In this document: piece after piece, positions 1-9,000 of the stretch
Layout: the number at the start of each line of letters is the position of its first letter
How positions within the stretch are numbered: position 1 is the first letter of the stretch
NCBI RefSeq assembly: GCF_007744075.1
Contig: NZ_CP036266.1
Location: forward strand, 2,368,501-2,432,500
Reading direction: 5' to 3'
DNA from: Gimesia chilikensis
GTDB lineage: Bacteria; Planctomycetota; Planctomycetia; Planctomycetales; Planctomycetaceae
Length of the DNA: 64,000 nt
Made by a program: the position numbers and the translations under genes
Notes under the pieces: generated by a model
Told to the model about the DNA's origin: nothing
The model's database searches: none
Seen by the model: only the letters and a program-made list of their open reading frames with translations

Positions 1-388
1 ATCCTCCGAGGAAGGGAATCGGCATTTCTCTGCGGATTCTTCTACTGCTGAGACCCAGGTTACGGGCCGCAATCGCCAGTCGGTCTGCGGTCAGTAATGC
101 TTCCTTGCTACGACAGAATAATAGTGCGAAATAACCGTTTCTGATGTCTTCTCTGCAGTCGCCAAATTTAGCACAGCGTGCGGCAAAGAGTTCGAGTGGT
201 TTTTCCAGAGAGGAGCCCAGGAGCTTTCGGGAAAGAGAAAGCTGTGCTGGCTGCTCCAGATCATCAAACTGTTCCAGCAGTTGGATACAGAAATGGTCCT
301 GGGCGTTGGGCCAATTGCTCTGACACCAGTTTGCCTCGTCGAAATCGTTGAGCCGCTGAAAGCTCTCGTAGAGGTTATTAGAATCCAT
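1..388 (-). CDS. Hypothetical protein, partial (C-terminal end beyond window)
   Basis: An open frame starts at ATG 388 (minus strand) and stays open for 129 codons to the left edge, so the C-terminus is missing. The visible protein begins MDSNNLYESFQRLNDF and is soluble-looking, with a Leu/Arg-rich helical stretch (LLTADRLAIAARNLGL). No signal peptide, membrane segment or known motif is visible. It lies 16 nt downstream of the 94-residue gene on the same strand and is probably in the same transcription unit of small unknown genes. Function unknown; coding potential is supported mainly by the long uninterrupted frame and co-orientation. Confidence 0.55.
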   Translation of the reverse strand, partial: MDSNNLYESFQRLNDFDEANWCQSNWPNAQDHFCIQLLEQFDDLEQPAQLSLSRKLLGSSLEKPLELFAARCAKFGDCREDIRNGYFALLFCRSKEALLTADRLAIAARNLGLSSRRIRREMPIPFLGG

Positions 389-404
389 AAGCGTTTCTAC
401 ATGA

Positions 405-689
405 TCAAAAAATGTCTGTCAGAGTCGTAGAGACTCCTGCAATCATGACGTGCTCTGTCTGTTCGATCGCTTTTAGCACCTGGCGATGAATGCCAGTCGC
501 GGCTTTCGAGTCTGCAAAATCCACCTGGAGATTAATGGCTGGTAAGTTACGAGTGCCTGTCTGTTCTACAGAGAGCACACCTGCCAGCAACGATAGTTTT
601 TGGACGAGCTGTTGAAGCGTGTCTGTCTGACCTGTTGCATCATCCGGCCCTGTGTATCTGAGATCAAATTTGAAAACGGTCTGTTTCAT
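405..689 (-). CDS. Small hypothetical protein (94 aa)
   Basis: Encodes a 94-residue protein starting MKQTVFKFDLRYTG. The pattern of short beta-like strands and two amphipathic helices (TLQQLVQKLSLLAGV and RQVLKAIEQTEHV) suggests a small alpha/beta fold, but no family is recognised. There is no signal peptide or Cys cluster. It lies between the partial gene at 1-388 and the frameshifted gene at 735-1168, all on the minus strand with gaps of only tens of bases, which suggests a shared transcript. No function is assigned. Confidence 0.5.
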   Translation of the reverse strand: MKQTVFKFDLRYTGPDDATGQTDTLQQLVQKLSLLAGVLSVEQTGTRNLPAINLQVDFADSKAATGIHRQVLKAIEQTEHVMIAGVSTTLTDIF

Positions 690-734
690 GATCCGATGTC
701 ACCAATCTGGGATTCGCTCTTCTGTTCTGGTGTT

Positions 735-1168
735 TTATTCATTACTGATGATAGTCAGTGGTATCTCATGAGTTCCCAGTTCTTTCATGAATGAAGGGGG
801 AAGTTCGAGTTCCAACTGATCTGCATCGATCCATGTTTCAATAATGTAAAACAGCTGAAGGCCGTTTGATTTCAACTCTTCAAATGCTGAGGCCGGAATG
901 GCTGCAGCCAGTCAGCGATCTCTTTCATTTTAAGCGCCAACTCGTGTTCGAGAATCTCATAAGGTTCCGCGTCGCTGATTTCGGAGATATTTCTTTCGTA
1001 GAAGACAATCAGCCCGCTTCTACCAGGTTCCCTGTCTGCTATACATTGAAAACCGGTTTGGCCGAGACTGGAAGCGCGATTCAGTGGTTCCAGGAAAATT
1101 TCAGATGTAACGATGCGTCTATCGCGAGACTGAGCCGAGAGTACCAGGTTGATAGCTTGGATTGACAT
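735..1168 (-). pseudogene. Hypothetical gene with apparent one-base frameshift
   Basis: A frame beginning at ATG 1168 (MSIQAINLVLSAQSRDRR) runs to about 898 and, uncorrected, stops at 872 after 98 codons. From about 899 a different minus-strand frame stays open to a TAA at 735-737 and reads as a sensible continuation: ...KMKEIADWLQ then IPASAFEELKSNGLQ, ending in TIISNE. Joining them with a -1 shift gives a protein of about 144 residues with a plausible C-terminal helix-strand pattern. No slippery heptamer is obvious at the junction. This could be a genuine mutation, a sequencing error, or two overlapping genes. The product is not recognised. Confidence 0.45.
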
Positions 1169-1307
1169 GGGGAATTACCTGATTTGTAGATAAGGTTCCA
1201 GGAGAGGCTCGCTGATTAAACTTCGTCAAGTCTGTAACTGTTCGCTGTTGACCGTTATTCATTTCTGCCGGTTCTACCCGAAATCCGTTGCCTTGATACA
1301 TGGCCAT
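1119..1307 (-). CDS. Small hypothetical protein (62 aa), weak
   Basis: A 62-codon frame starts at ATG 1307 and overlaps the start of the next gene (ATG 1168) by 50 nt. AGGGAG lies about 13 nt upstream, slightly far for a ribosome-binding site. The protein is hydrophilic, rich in Gln, Asn, Thr and Pro, with no recognisable motif. It would be the first gene of the minus-strand cluster at 1-1307. It could also be non-coding leader sequence. Confidence 0.3.
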   Translation of the reverse strand: MAMYQGNGFRVEPAEMNNGQQRTVTDLTKFNQRASPGTLSTNQVIPHVNPSYQPGTLGSVSR

Positions 1308-1465
1308 TTATCGCTTGATTCTCCCTGAAAGTGATCGATTTTCAGCTCGCCTGGCTGGTGCCGATCTGTAGGATGCGCTGGTTGTCTTTTTTTATGGAGT
1401 CTGACCGGCTATGGAAGCGTTTGTTTTCAATCTGTTCTGGATTCTCTGTTCTCGGGTGGACTGTC

Positions 1466-1500
1466 TGTTGGGGGCGAGTGTGTTGGGGGCGAGTGTGTTG
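1466..1500. repeat. 15-bp tandem direct repeat, 2.3 copies
   Basis: The unit TGTTGGGGGCGAGTG occurs at 1466-1480 and 1481-1495, followed by the first five bases of a third copy. The copies are identical, which suggests recent slippage duplication. Confidence 0.8.
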
Positions 1501-1881
1501 ACTGAGGACTCTGATTTTGTGGAAAGGCGCGGGGGTGTCAAGCGAAAATTGTGCTGTGGGCTGCGGGTGAGTGTGCCTGAGTTTTCGGTGAGTTGCATTT
1601 CAAATGCTCTGAAAGTGCTCCGAAATGATTTGAAAATGTACGAGACAGTTCGAACCGGTTCTGACTGTTCCGGTGAAAAACTGGAAAAATCGACGGCGAT
1701 TCAGGTGCATCTGAATGACTTGTGGGCGGTGTTCCAGTGCACGCATCGTCCGCCTCGCGCGCGAAGCACAATTGCAACACTTTATGGTTCGGGAAGTGGG
1801 AATCAAGTCTAGTTTGTGCACTGGAAGAGCGAGAACCGGGGGGCAAAAGAGCGGGTGCCTGATGCAGATTTGAAGCTGGGC

Positions 1882-1922
1882 GCAAAAAAAATGCGTCCGT
1901 CGAAGGAAGACACGGACGCATT
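1882..1922 (-). terminator. Rho-independent terminator, minus strand
   Basis: An 11-bp perfect inverted repeat (AATGCGTCCGT at 1890-1900, ACGGACGCATT at 1912-1922) has an 11-nt loop. On the minus strand the stem is followed by a run of eight T residues (1883-1890). It lies about 175 nt past the hmp stop codon, so it either ends the hmp transcript with a long 3' UTR or ends a separate small RNA encoded in that gap. Confidence 0.8.
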
Positions 1923-2090
1923 CCAACACTACGAGAAATATGTTAGCCCTGGTCGTCGAAACCGTAGTGTTAGCGCTCAATGGTACTCCGGAAATCCTGA
2001 AGAGCAGAGTACCACATAGACCAGTATCGTCATCAGGCATCCCGGGGGATGAGTGAGATAGTTAATTTCATTACCAATCAGATCAGGGAA
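1883..2090 (-). ncRNA. Possible structured 3' UTR or small RNA downstream of hmp
   Basis: Between the hmp stop (2097) and the terminator at 1890-1922 there is no good gene, but there is a second perfect inverted repeat (TGGTACTC at 1981-1988 and GAGTACCA at 2007-2014, 18-nt loop). The two hairpins in about 200 nt followed by a strong T-run resemble a small RNA or processed 3' UTR. No RNA family is recognised and no separate promoter was identified. Confidence 0.3.
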
Positions 2091-2096
2091 TGTGAA

Positions 2097-3362
2097 TCAG
2101 TGCGAGGCTGTAACCTCCGGTTCGCCTGCGAGTGGGGCCGATTCGATGTCCTGCCGGGGACCGAAAAATTCGAAATGAATTCGATCTGCGGGGACATTCA
2201 AGGCTTTCAGGCTCGCGTAGACGTTCTGCATAAATGGTTTCGGTCCACAGAAGTAGAAGTTGGCTTCGTTAAAGGGTGTCCATTCACGCAGGATGTTTTC
2301 ACTCAGGATTCCTGTTTCGTCGCAGTTCTGATTTTCCAGATCGTCTGCCAGCGGCTGATCGTAGAGTGTGAGCGTGCGGACGTTGGCACCCTGATTGCGG
2401 AGTTCCTGAATTTCTGCAGCAAATGCGTGGGACTGGCTGTTACGGGCTGCCTGCAGGAAATAGAGTGGGACTTCGGGCTGAGCCGCGATCAGCGACTGCG
2501 CCATCGAGAGCAGGGGGGTCACGCCGACGCCGCCGGCCAGCATGACGGTCGGTGTCTGGCGAGGTTCTGCGGGATCGAGGGTGAACTCACCACAGGGGGG
2601 ACCGATCTGCAGTGTATCACCCACCTGGACCTGATCGTGCAGGAAAGTAGAGATCAGACCGTCGGGAGCGGCCGCGGTGAGACCGGGTTCGCGTTTGACG
2701 CTGATGCGAAACGAGTCCTGTCCCGGCTGGTTGGAGAGACTGTAGTTGCGGGGCGAAGTAGGGGTAGTCGGGTGGTCGATTTTGACCGTGATGTATTGAC
2801 CCGGGAGCCAGGCAGGCAGCGGTTCGTCATCAGCGGGTTTCAGATAGAAGGAGGTAATGACATCGCTTTCAGGCTCTTTGCGATCGACAACAAAGGAACG
2901 ATAGCCATTCCAGCCGCCGGCAGCGGTGCGCTGTTCTTCGTAGATCTGCCGTTCGCGTTCGATACAGACGTCTGCGAGCAGCTGATAAGCTTCGCCCACG
3001 GCTGCCAGGATTTCGTCGGTGGCAGCGTCTCCCATGACTTCCTTGATGGCAGCCAGCAGGTGTTTGCCGACGATGGGATACTGTTCGGCCTGGATACCCA
3101 GCGAGCAGTGTTTCTGAGCGATCAGTTCGACGGCAGGGGTGAGGGCGGCGAGGTTGTCAATATGGGTGAAATAGGCACAGATGGCACCGGCGAGGGCTTT
3201 CTGCTGGCCGCCAGAATGCTGGTGGGCCTGGTTAAAAAAGGCTTTGACTTCGGGGTTCCCAGCAAACATCTTCTGATAGAAGACCCGTGTGACGGTTTCC
3301 GCGTTGGCGGCGACAACTGGTGTGATTTCCTTGACGATGGCGATGGTTTTGTCACTTAACAT
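2097..3362 (-). CDS. hmp: Flavohaemoglobin, nitric oxide dioxygenase
   Basis: A 421-residue flavohaemoprotein of normal length that oxidises NO to nitrate using O2 and NAD(P)H in the cytoplasm. The globin domain (1-140) has the expected residues at E. coli Hmp numbering: distal Tyr29 and Gln53, proximal His85, Tyr95 and Glu135. The reductase part has an FAD-binding RNYSLS motif (205-210), a nucleotide-binding GGVGVTPL motif (about 277-284), CGPKPFM near 375 and a C-terminal FEFFGP. Start ATG 3362 has AGGAG 8 nt upstream. It is divergent from an Rrf2-type regulator at 3492, and its promoter (TTGACG, 17 nt, TATACA on the minus strand) has a palindrome filling the spacer, so NO-responsive repression by that regulator is likely. 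Confidence 0.97.
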   Translation of the reverse strand: MLSDKTIAIVKEITPVVAANAETVTRVFYQKMFAGNPEVKAFFNQAHQHSGGQQKALAGAICAYFTHIDNLAALTPAVELIAQKHCSLGIQAEQYPIVGKHLLAAIKEVMGDAATDEILAAVGEAYQLLADVCIERERQIYEEQRTAAGGWNGYRSFVVDRKEPESDVITSFYLKPADDEPLPAWLPGQYITVKIDHPTTPTSPRNYSLSNQPGQDSFRISVKREPGLTAAAPDGLISTFLHDQVQVGDTLQIGPPCGEFTLDPAEPRQTPTVMLAGGVGVTPLLSMAQSLIAAQPEVPLYFLQAARNSQSHAFAAEIQELRNQGANVRTLTLYDQPLADDLENQNCDETGILSENILREWTPFNEANFYFCGPKPFMQNVYASLKALNVPADRIHFEFFGPRQDIESAPLAGEPEVTASH

Positions 3363-3420
3363 TTATGGTTCTCCTGAAGAGCGGCTTGATACCCAAGCGG
3401 AAACAGATATACTATACTTG

Positions 3421-3461
3421 GATGTATAGAATAGATAATTCTATACGTCAAGGTGTATAAT
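3421..3461. promoter_or_regulatory. Divergent hmp/Rrf2 promoter with 23-bp palindrome
   Basis: A perfect 9-bp inverted repeat (GTATAGAAT at 3424-3432, ATTCTATAC at 3438-3446, 5-nt spacer) sits between minus-strand -35 TTGACG (3447-3452) and -10 TATACA of hmp, spaced 17 nt. On the plus strand TATAAT at 3456-3461 is a likely -10 for the Rrf2 gene. The wider half-sites GATGTAT (3421-3427) and ATACGTC (3443-3449) match those upstream of the DUF3365 gene. Operator placement predicts repression of hmp and autoregulation. Confidence 0.75.
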
Positions 3462-3491
3462 TGGAGCTTTTCGTATTTTTTAGGAAAACAG

Positions 3492-3911
3492 ATGCTTTCA
3501 AAGACTCATGAATACGCTTTGCGGGCGGCGGCCTGCCTGGCGGGGCAGCCTGGCAAGCCTGCTTCAGCCGATTATCTGGCGGAAAAGACGAAGGTTCCCC
3601 GGCGTTATCTGACACGGGTTCTGCAGGATCTGGCGGCAGCGGGGATTGTGAAATCGCGGAGTGGTCCCAAGGGGGGCTATGAGCTGATTCACGATCCTGC
3701 AGAGTTGTCGATTCTGGATATTGTCAATGCGATCGCCCCGATGGAGCGGATCAATAGTTGTCCGTTAGGTTTGAAGTCGCATACCAGTCTGTGTCCGTTG
3801 CATGCGGAGCTGGATCGCGTGTATGCGGAAGCGGAAGCGGCGTTTGGCAGAGTGACCATTGGGCAGCTGCTGGAATCGACGACAACGATTGTGCCTTTGT
3901 GTGAGAGTTAA
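3492..3911 (+). CDS. Rrf2-family transcriptional regulator, probable NO sensor
   Basis: A 139-residue Rrf2 regulator beginning [13 protein letters not shown]. An N-terminal winged helix (residues 1-65, with [17 protein letters not shown] and the GPKGGYEL wing) is followed by a C-terminal segment with Cys90, Cys101 and His104 (SCPLG...LCPLH), likely ligands for an Fe-S cluster; the third Cys of classical NsrR/IscR is absent. The start at 3492 is chosen because AGGA lies 6 nt upstream and because an upstream in-frame start at 3453 would overlap the TATAAT promoter box. Divergent from hmp, it most likely represses hmp, itself and the downstream DUF3365 cytochrome. NsrR-like function is inferred from context. 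Confidence 0.9.
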   Translation: MLSKTHEYALRAAACLAGQPGKPASADYLAEKTKVPRRYLTRVLQDLAAAGIVKSRSGPKGGYELIHDPAELSILDIVNAIAPMERINSCPLGLKSHTSLCPLHAELDRVYAEAEAAFGRVTIGQLLESTTTIVPLCES

Positions 3912-3949
3912 AGTCTCTCAAGGACAGAGGGACACACTGCGAGGTGATG

Positions 3950-4162
3950 ATGCAGCAACCGATTACGGATTATCAGCAGGACGAATCAGGACACTGGGTG
4001 GCGCAGCTGGTTTGTGGTCACAATCAGCATGTTCGCCATGCGCCGCCTTTGGAATCGCGTCCATGGGTTCTGAGTGCAGCAGGACGGGCCGGGATGCTGG
4101 GATATCTGCTGGAGTGCAGGAAGTGTGACGAAGGGGCACCCACCGATGCGCGGCCGGGCTGA
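3950..4162 (+). CDS. DUF3565 family small protein
   Basis: A 70-residue protein starting MQQPITDYQQDESGHWVA and containing CGHNQHVRH, the PWVL segment and a C-terminal CRKC, the layout I recall for DUF3565 proteins, which often sit near oxidative or nitrosative stress genes. Paired Cys and His suggest metal binding. Three starts are adjacent in frame (GTG 3944, ATG 3947, ATG 3950); the last is best spaced from GAGG at 3941-3944. It lies 38 nt after the Rrf2 gene and probably shares its transcript. Molecular role unknown. Confidence 0.8.
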   Translation: MQQPITDYQQDESGHWVAQLVCGHNQHVRHAPPLESRPWVLSAAGRAGMLGYLLECRKCDEGAPTDARPG

Positions 4163-4194
4163 CGTCCCGGGTTTCTATTCCCATTGAAATATTG

Positions 4195-4223
4195 TTGACA
4201 AAATGGACAGGCAGGTCTATATT
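4195..4223 (+). promoter_or_regulatory. Near-consensus sigma-70 promoter of the DUF3365 gene
   Basis: TTGACA (4195-4200) and TATATT (4218-4223) are separated by exactly 17 nt. The predicted transcription start falls at about 4230, at the left edge of the palindrome, leaving a leader of roughly 195 nt before the gene at 4425. Confidence 0.8.
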
Positions 4224-4229
4224 CGGCAA

Positions 4230-4252
4230 AAGATGTATCACTTATGCATCTT
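4230..4252 (+). promoter_or_regulatory. NsrR-like operator
   Basis: Arms AAGATGTAT and ATGCATCTT flank a 5-nt spacer, with one mismatch between arms. This matches the published palindromic NsrR consensus (AAGATGYAT and its complement) except in the central bases. It covers the predicted transcription start of the DUF3365 gene, a position suited to repression. Confidence 0.75.
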
Positions 4253-4424
4253 TGTGAAAAGTATGTAAGAATGCGAAAAGCGACACAACTATGCGAACTT
4301 GTGTTAGTGGCTGATGTTACTCTTTCAATGCGCCAGTTGAAGCGGGTGATCTGATCAGGCCGTGGTTTTATGAGATCGACGATATCGTTGATCTCCCCGT
4401 TTTTATTTTCTGAAAGGAAACTTC

Positions 4425-4970
4425 ATGCTCAAGACAGGATTGGTTACCAGCCTCGCAGTGACTGCTCTGTTTCTGTTCAATCTGAATCTATCTGGCGCTG
4501 ACCCGCAGGGGGATAAGGGGGGAGCGGAACAGCCTTCCCCGGCAGCGGTCGAACGGACACGCGACACCGTCAAGATGCTGGATGACATCTACAAGAACGC
4601 GGTGGTGTTGATAACGGACAAGTACGTGAATGACGAGGAAGACTTCCCGGCAGGGAGTGCAGCGGTCGAGTTGTTCAGGCGGGTGGGGAAAACCGGTTTT
4701 CATCAGGTGCGTCTGATTGATGCGACGGGAGAGCCGTACGAACCCAAAAACGTTGCGAAGAGCAAATTTGAAAAGCAGGGGATCAAGCAGCTGAAAGCGG
4801 GCAAGTCTTACTATGAGGCGGTGGTGGTCAAGGATGGAAAACCATACCTGCAGGCGATGACGCCGATTCCGGTGGTGATGAAAAAATGCGTGATGTGTCA
4901 TCCGCATTATAAAGACGCCAAAGAAGGAGAAGCGATCGGTGCAATCAGTTACGAACTGCCGATCCGGTAA
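4425..4970 (+). CDS. DUF3365 (Tll0287-like) periplasmic c-type haem protein
   Basis: A 181-residue exported protein. Residues 1-25 form a signal peptide ending near SGA-DP. The mature part has the Tll0287-like fold seen in DUF3365 proteins (MLDDIYKNAV, AVELFRRVG, TGEPYEPKN, a PAS-like strand series) and one haem-binding site Cys155-x-x-Cys158-His159 near the C-terminus, followed by GAISYELPI typical of the family. Such domains are thought to bind haem as gas or redox sensors. GGAAA lies 8 nt before the start. The NsrR-like operator on its promoter ties it to the NO response started by hmp and the Rrf2 gene. A terminator-like hairpin follows. Confidence 0.88.
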   Translation: MLKTGLVTSLAVTALFLFNLNLSGADPQGDKGGAEQPSPAAVERTRDTVKMLDDIYKNAVVLITDKYVNDEEDFPAGSAAVELFRRVGKTGFHQVRLIDATGEPYEPKNVAKSKFEKQGIKQLKAGKSYYEAVVVKDGKPYLQAMTPIPVVMKKCVMCHPHYKDAKEGEAIGAISYELPIR

Positions 4971-5013
4971 TTGGATCGAGTGACACAACGGTTGTCATTC
5001 TGAGTGAATGAAC

Positions 5014-5054
5014 GCTGATCCCTGCTGGAAGGTAACAAGCGGGGATCAGCTTTA
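5014..5054 (+). terminator. Hairpin after DUF3365 gene
   Basis: GCTGATCCC (5014-5022) pairs with GGGATCAGC (5042-5050), followed by TTTATT. The T-run is short, so it is a weak intrinsic terminator between convergent genes. Confidence 0.55.
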
Positions 5055-5095
5055 TTCGGTGAAGCGCGGGAAGTGCGTGAAAAATAAGAAGCCGT

Positions 5096-5956
5096 TCATG
5101 TTTTTCTGTCAGCGGCCGCTTTGCGGATGGCGAGGGCTTCGGGAACTTCTTTTTTGGCCGGCAGGCGTACGGCGTGTCTCAAGACCCAGCGGCGATTTTT
5201 AATCTGTTCCGGTTTCTGCATGGCCTCAATTTCTGACAGCCATTTATGACAAACTTCGTAGGCGACTTCAGGATGATCTTTGGCGATATCAGCCAGATGA
5301 TTGGCTACCGAACGCCGCACATAGAGTTCGGAATCGTCCTTGAGACTTTCCAGCAGAGGCAGTGTGTAACCGGGGTCGTCCTGAAAGTCCCGTAACCGCA
5401 TCGCCCAGGGAAGCCGGGGCCGTGTCCCTTCACTGACGAGACGCCGCACATGGGGGTTGGCATCTTTCGCCCAGCGTTTGAGCTGTTTCAGACTCTTGTC
5501 GCGGTGTGCGATCAGAAACGGGCGAATACAGAATTCCGCGGTGAAGCGTTGCGTCAATTCGTAACAGACTTTCAAGCCGCTCTCCAGATGGTCGGCACCA
5601 TACTCGGCGATCAACTGTGAGTGAGGGAAATAAAAGAACGGCGCCAGCCCGTTTTGCTCGGTCGCCTGCAGCCGGGGACCGAGTGACTTGATGAGTAACG
5701 GTGCCAGCTCGTCAAAATCTTCCGGCAGCTGTTCGGCCATCGCGTGTGCGATGTTGAGGGCCCGTTCTTTCAGTTCCAGTTTGTTTAAATTACGTTTGGC
5801 GCGTTTCTGGAAAGTGGGGGTGTCGAAGCCCGGGGTTACGTCGGCCAGTGAGACGCCGATCAGCTTCACCAGCTGGCCGTTCATGATTTCTTTAAGAGGC
5901 GTACCCTTCATGATCGAGGGGCCGACAGCAAACTGTTGTGCGGGGTGCGGTTTCAT
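5096..5956 (-). CDS. AlkD-like DNA alkylation repair protein (HEAT-like repeats)
   Basis: A 286-residue, mostly helical protein resembling the AlkC/AlkD/AlkF family of HEAT-like-repeat DNA glycosylases that remove positively charged alkylated bases. Visible features are the helical repeats, the segment IRPFLIAHRDKSLKQLKRW, the conserved HVRRLVSEGTRPRLPW block and later DDSELYVRRSVANHLADIAKDHPE. The N-terminus (MKPHPAQQF) lacks a signal, consistent with a cytoplasmic DNA-repair role. It stands alone on the minus strand, convergent with the DUF3365 gene. Some relatives lack glycosylase activity, so catalysis is inferred only. Confidence 0.82.
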   Translation of the reverse strand: MKPHPAQQFAVGPSIMKGTPLKEIMNGQLVKLIGVSLADVTPGFDTPTFQKRAKRNLNKLELKERALNIAHAMAEQLPEDFDELAPLLIKSLGPRLQATEQNGLAPFFYFPHSQLIAEYGADHLESGLKVCYELTQRFTAEFCIRPFLIAHRDKSLKQLKRWAKDANPHVRRLVSEGTRPRLPWAMRLRDFQDDPGYTLPLLESLKDDSELYVRRSVANHLADIAKDHPEVAYEVCHKWLSEIEAMQKPEQIKNRRWVLRHAVRLPAKKEVPEALAIRKAAADRKT

Positions 5957-6051
5957 GCTGGATATTCTAGTTCAGGTTGCCTGACTGCTCAATCGTTCAA
6001 TCCGCGGTCTGTCTGTTCTGCTGAGGGAGGCCGCTATTCGTCCGGGGCCGA

Positions 6052-9000
6052 TTACTGTTTATCGTTTTTCTGCTTTTCATTCAGCCAGCGTTTCCCTTCC
6101 ATGAACTCCGTGTGAAAGGCGGCATAAGGAAACTCACGATCGATCTGCTTTCCTTTTTCGGGAGTTACTTTTGTTCCGGGAGCATTTACGTATCCGTCCG
6201 GATGATTGCGGAATAATGCTGTTAATCCCTGATCTGAAAGGTCCGAGTCGGGCAGTTTAATTCCACTGCAGAGTCGTAATACGGGAACATTCGCCAACAG
6301 GTCCGCGTTTCTGAGATTCGGTGCTTCTAATCCAGAAAAATCGGGCAGTCGCGACAGTGCCTCTGCATTTTCTGGTGTGATTTCGAAGTCACGCGGTAAG
6401 ATGACACGAATGGGACGAAACAGTTCGGTTTCTGAGGGCAGAAGAGACTTGTCATACATTTGGGCACTGATCTCGGATTTGTTAATGCTGGTGACAATTT
6501 TACATCCCTGCTCAAGCAGTTTGATGGCAGCCTCTCGCGCCACGGGGATTCCCAGGTAGCGATTCATTGAGCCGCCATCAGTATCGATTACCGTCATACC
6601 CGGCTGGATTTTTTGCAGTTTGGCAATCAGTTCCGGTTCAAATTTGAGGCCGAAAGAAGCTATGTATAGAAACCGCAGGTTCAATTTTGCAAAACCGGGC
6701 GCACGCGCCAGTCCTTCCAATTCCTGAGGAACGGGACTGTAAAGATGCAGTTCTCGCAATCGCGGCATTAATTCCAGAAAACGAAATTCATCATCGACCT
6801 GAGCGGCACCGAGTATGAAAGTATCAAGGTGTTCCAGTCCCATGTTGAGGTTCAGGTTTGACGTTTTCAGAGGAGTGCTGTAGATATTAAATTCAGTCGT
6901 GTTTTCATTAAAACGCAACCCTTCCAGAGCCTTGGGTTCCAGGTCACAGTTCATCAGATTGAGTGAATGCAGGGTCACCAGACGGCTTAACCGAGACAGA
7001 CTGGGAAATGTGATCTTCTGATTTGACCTGCTGAAATCAATATCGAGAAGCCGAAATGGTTCTTTCGGAAGTGGCCGTGGTTCCAGCCGACTTCTCAGAT
7101 ATTCAGTTCCTCTGGCTTTCTTGAAGCTGACTTTTCCACCCAGATTGATCACCCATTCTGCTGTTTCCCGTTCGAATGCCAGTTGTGCGTCATCTAAGCG
7201 GGGGGACGTCTCTGTTTCAGTCGGCTTGACCTGATTCGGTTTTGATAATTTGAGTTCTTCATAGACAATTTCCAGCCAGCGCCAACCTTTGCCGAAGTTG
7301 GAATAGAGCGACAGATAAGGCACATCCTGGTCAAGTTGCTGAGTCAGAGATTTTGTGACTTGAGTGTCCTTGATGTTGAAATATCCGTCGGGATCCTGTT
7401 CGGCCAGTTTCAGGAAGGCAGTATCCGTCAGATCTGAACTTTCCAGTTCCACTCCACTGGCGCGTCTTAAACCGGGAACCCCGGTCAGCAGGTCGGCGTT
7501 TCGAATTCCCTTCGCTATGAACTTATAATAAAAAGGAAGGGCAGCCAGATCCTCTACAATTTCAGGGGTCAGTTTCATCTCGGGAGTGAGAGAGACTCGA
7601 CTCAACGAGAAAGCGATCTCTTTCGAAGGCAGATTCTCCCTGGAAAATGTCTGGCTTCCTCGACCTGGTTCGTGACCTTCCATGGTACAACCCAGTTCCA
7701 GTAATCTGACAGCCGCGTGTTGAGCGACGGGTTTGCCAAGGTACTGTTCTTCTCTGCCGGAATGGTTTGAAGTAATCGTCATTTCAGGTCGTGCGGTCTG
7801 CAGACGTTGAACGATCTCGTCATTAATCTGACCAATTGGCCGCAGTCTCAAAAACCGCAATTTCGATTGTCGTAACAGAGGAGATTCGCCTAGTTCTTTC
7901 AGTTCCGCAGGTAAGATATCAACGATTTCCAGAGCTCTGAGGTTTGGCATCTGTTCCAGAAAGGCAAAGTGATCATCAATCTGGGAACCACCCAGTTCCA
8001 GTGTATCGACGAATTCAAGTCCCTGAATCTCTTTCAAGTCAGATACTTTTAATTCCGTTTGCAGGATGCGTAAGGTTTCAAATGCCTGTTTCAATACGAG
8101 CCCTTTGAGGGCAGCCGACGATACTTTTGCTTGATTCAGGTTCAGTTCCTCAAGTGTCATTAACTGACTGAGGCTGCTCAAATCTGTGAGTGGTTTATTC
8201 CGGGATCTTTCAAATGCGATTTCTTTCAGTCGGAATGGTTCATCAGGGAGTTCCTTGATGTCTTTGATGTTAAATTTGAAGTCATGTGCCATGTTGAAAC
8301 GCACGATGCCCCCCTGTTTGATCAGCCACTCTGTGACTGCCCGTTCCCGGGCAAAGGGTTCGGCAGGATCAGCGACCTGTGGTACAGGTGACCCGGTCTG
8401 GTCTGGGGCCGGACTGGTGACCTTTGCTGATTTATCCGGTGTCTGGGACGGCAGCCAGTTCAATCTGATTTCCGCTGATTGGATATCTGCGGGACTGATC
8501 TCAAAGCGACCGTTTTTGATGTGAAGACCATTGACTGACGCCAGCACTCTCTGTTCGCTGTCATTGACTTTGATGGTTGTCAGTTCTCCCCAGGGAAGCC
8601 GCTGTTCACCAATGCGGAGACTGAGTTCATGTGAACCCGCTTCCTGGGGCCCGTTCCAGCTTCCTGACTTCAGTTCCAGTGGTTGCCCGTCGAGCAGCAC
8701 CTGGGCCCGCTCGTCGTTTAGAGTTACATGCAGATTACCCTTTGAAGCTGTGGGTTTCAGAAAGGTGATTCCCAACAGTAGTACGGCGATCAGTGCCATG
8801 CCTGCGAGAACTCTTCCCGGACTCAGACCTTTTCGAGATGAGACCGCCTGATCGGTCTCAAGCCAGTTTGTGAGGACTTGAGTGACATCCTGCATTGTGG
8901 CGTAGCGTTGCTCAGCTGAGCGTGCCATCATTTTGCGACAGATCTGATCGAGCCGCGAATTGATGTCGGGCTGAATGTTAGAGACAGGCCGCGGATCTTT

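Larger units (their letters stand above)
1308..2096. other. Non-coding stretch between unknown cluster and hmp
   Basis: No convincing gene is seen in these 790 bases; the open frames present overlap on both strands, lack ribosome-binding sites and have low-complexity translations. The stretch holds a 15-bp tandem repeat (1466-1500) and, near hmp, a minus-strand structured element ending in a strong terminator (1882-2014). Confidence 0.6.

Noticed and set aside
1411-1812. 133-codon plus-strand frame
   Set aside because: Contains the 15-bp tandem repeat, lacks a ribosome-binding site and overlaps equally long frames on the other strand.
2049-3359. 436-codon plus-strand open frame opposite hmp
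   Set aside because: It is the antisense shadow of a clear flavohaemoglobin gene; its translation has no coherent domain and no ribosome-binding site.
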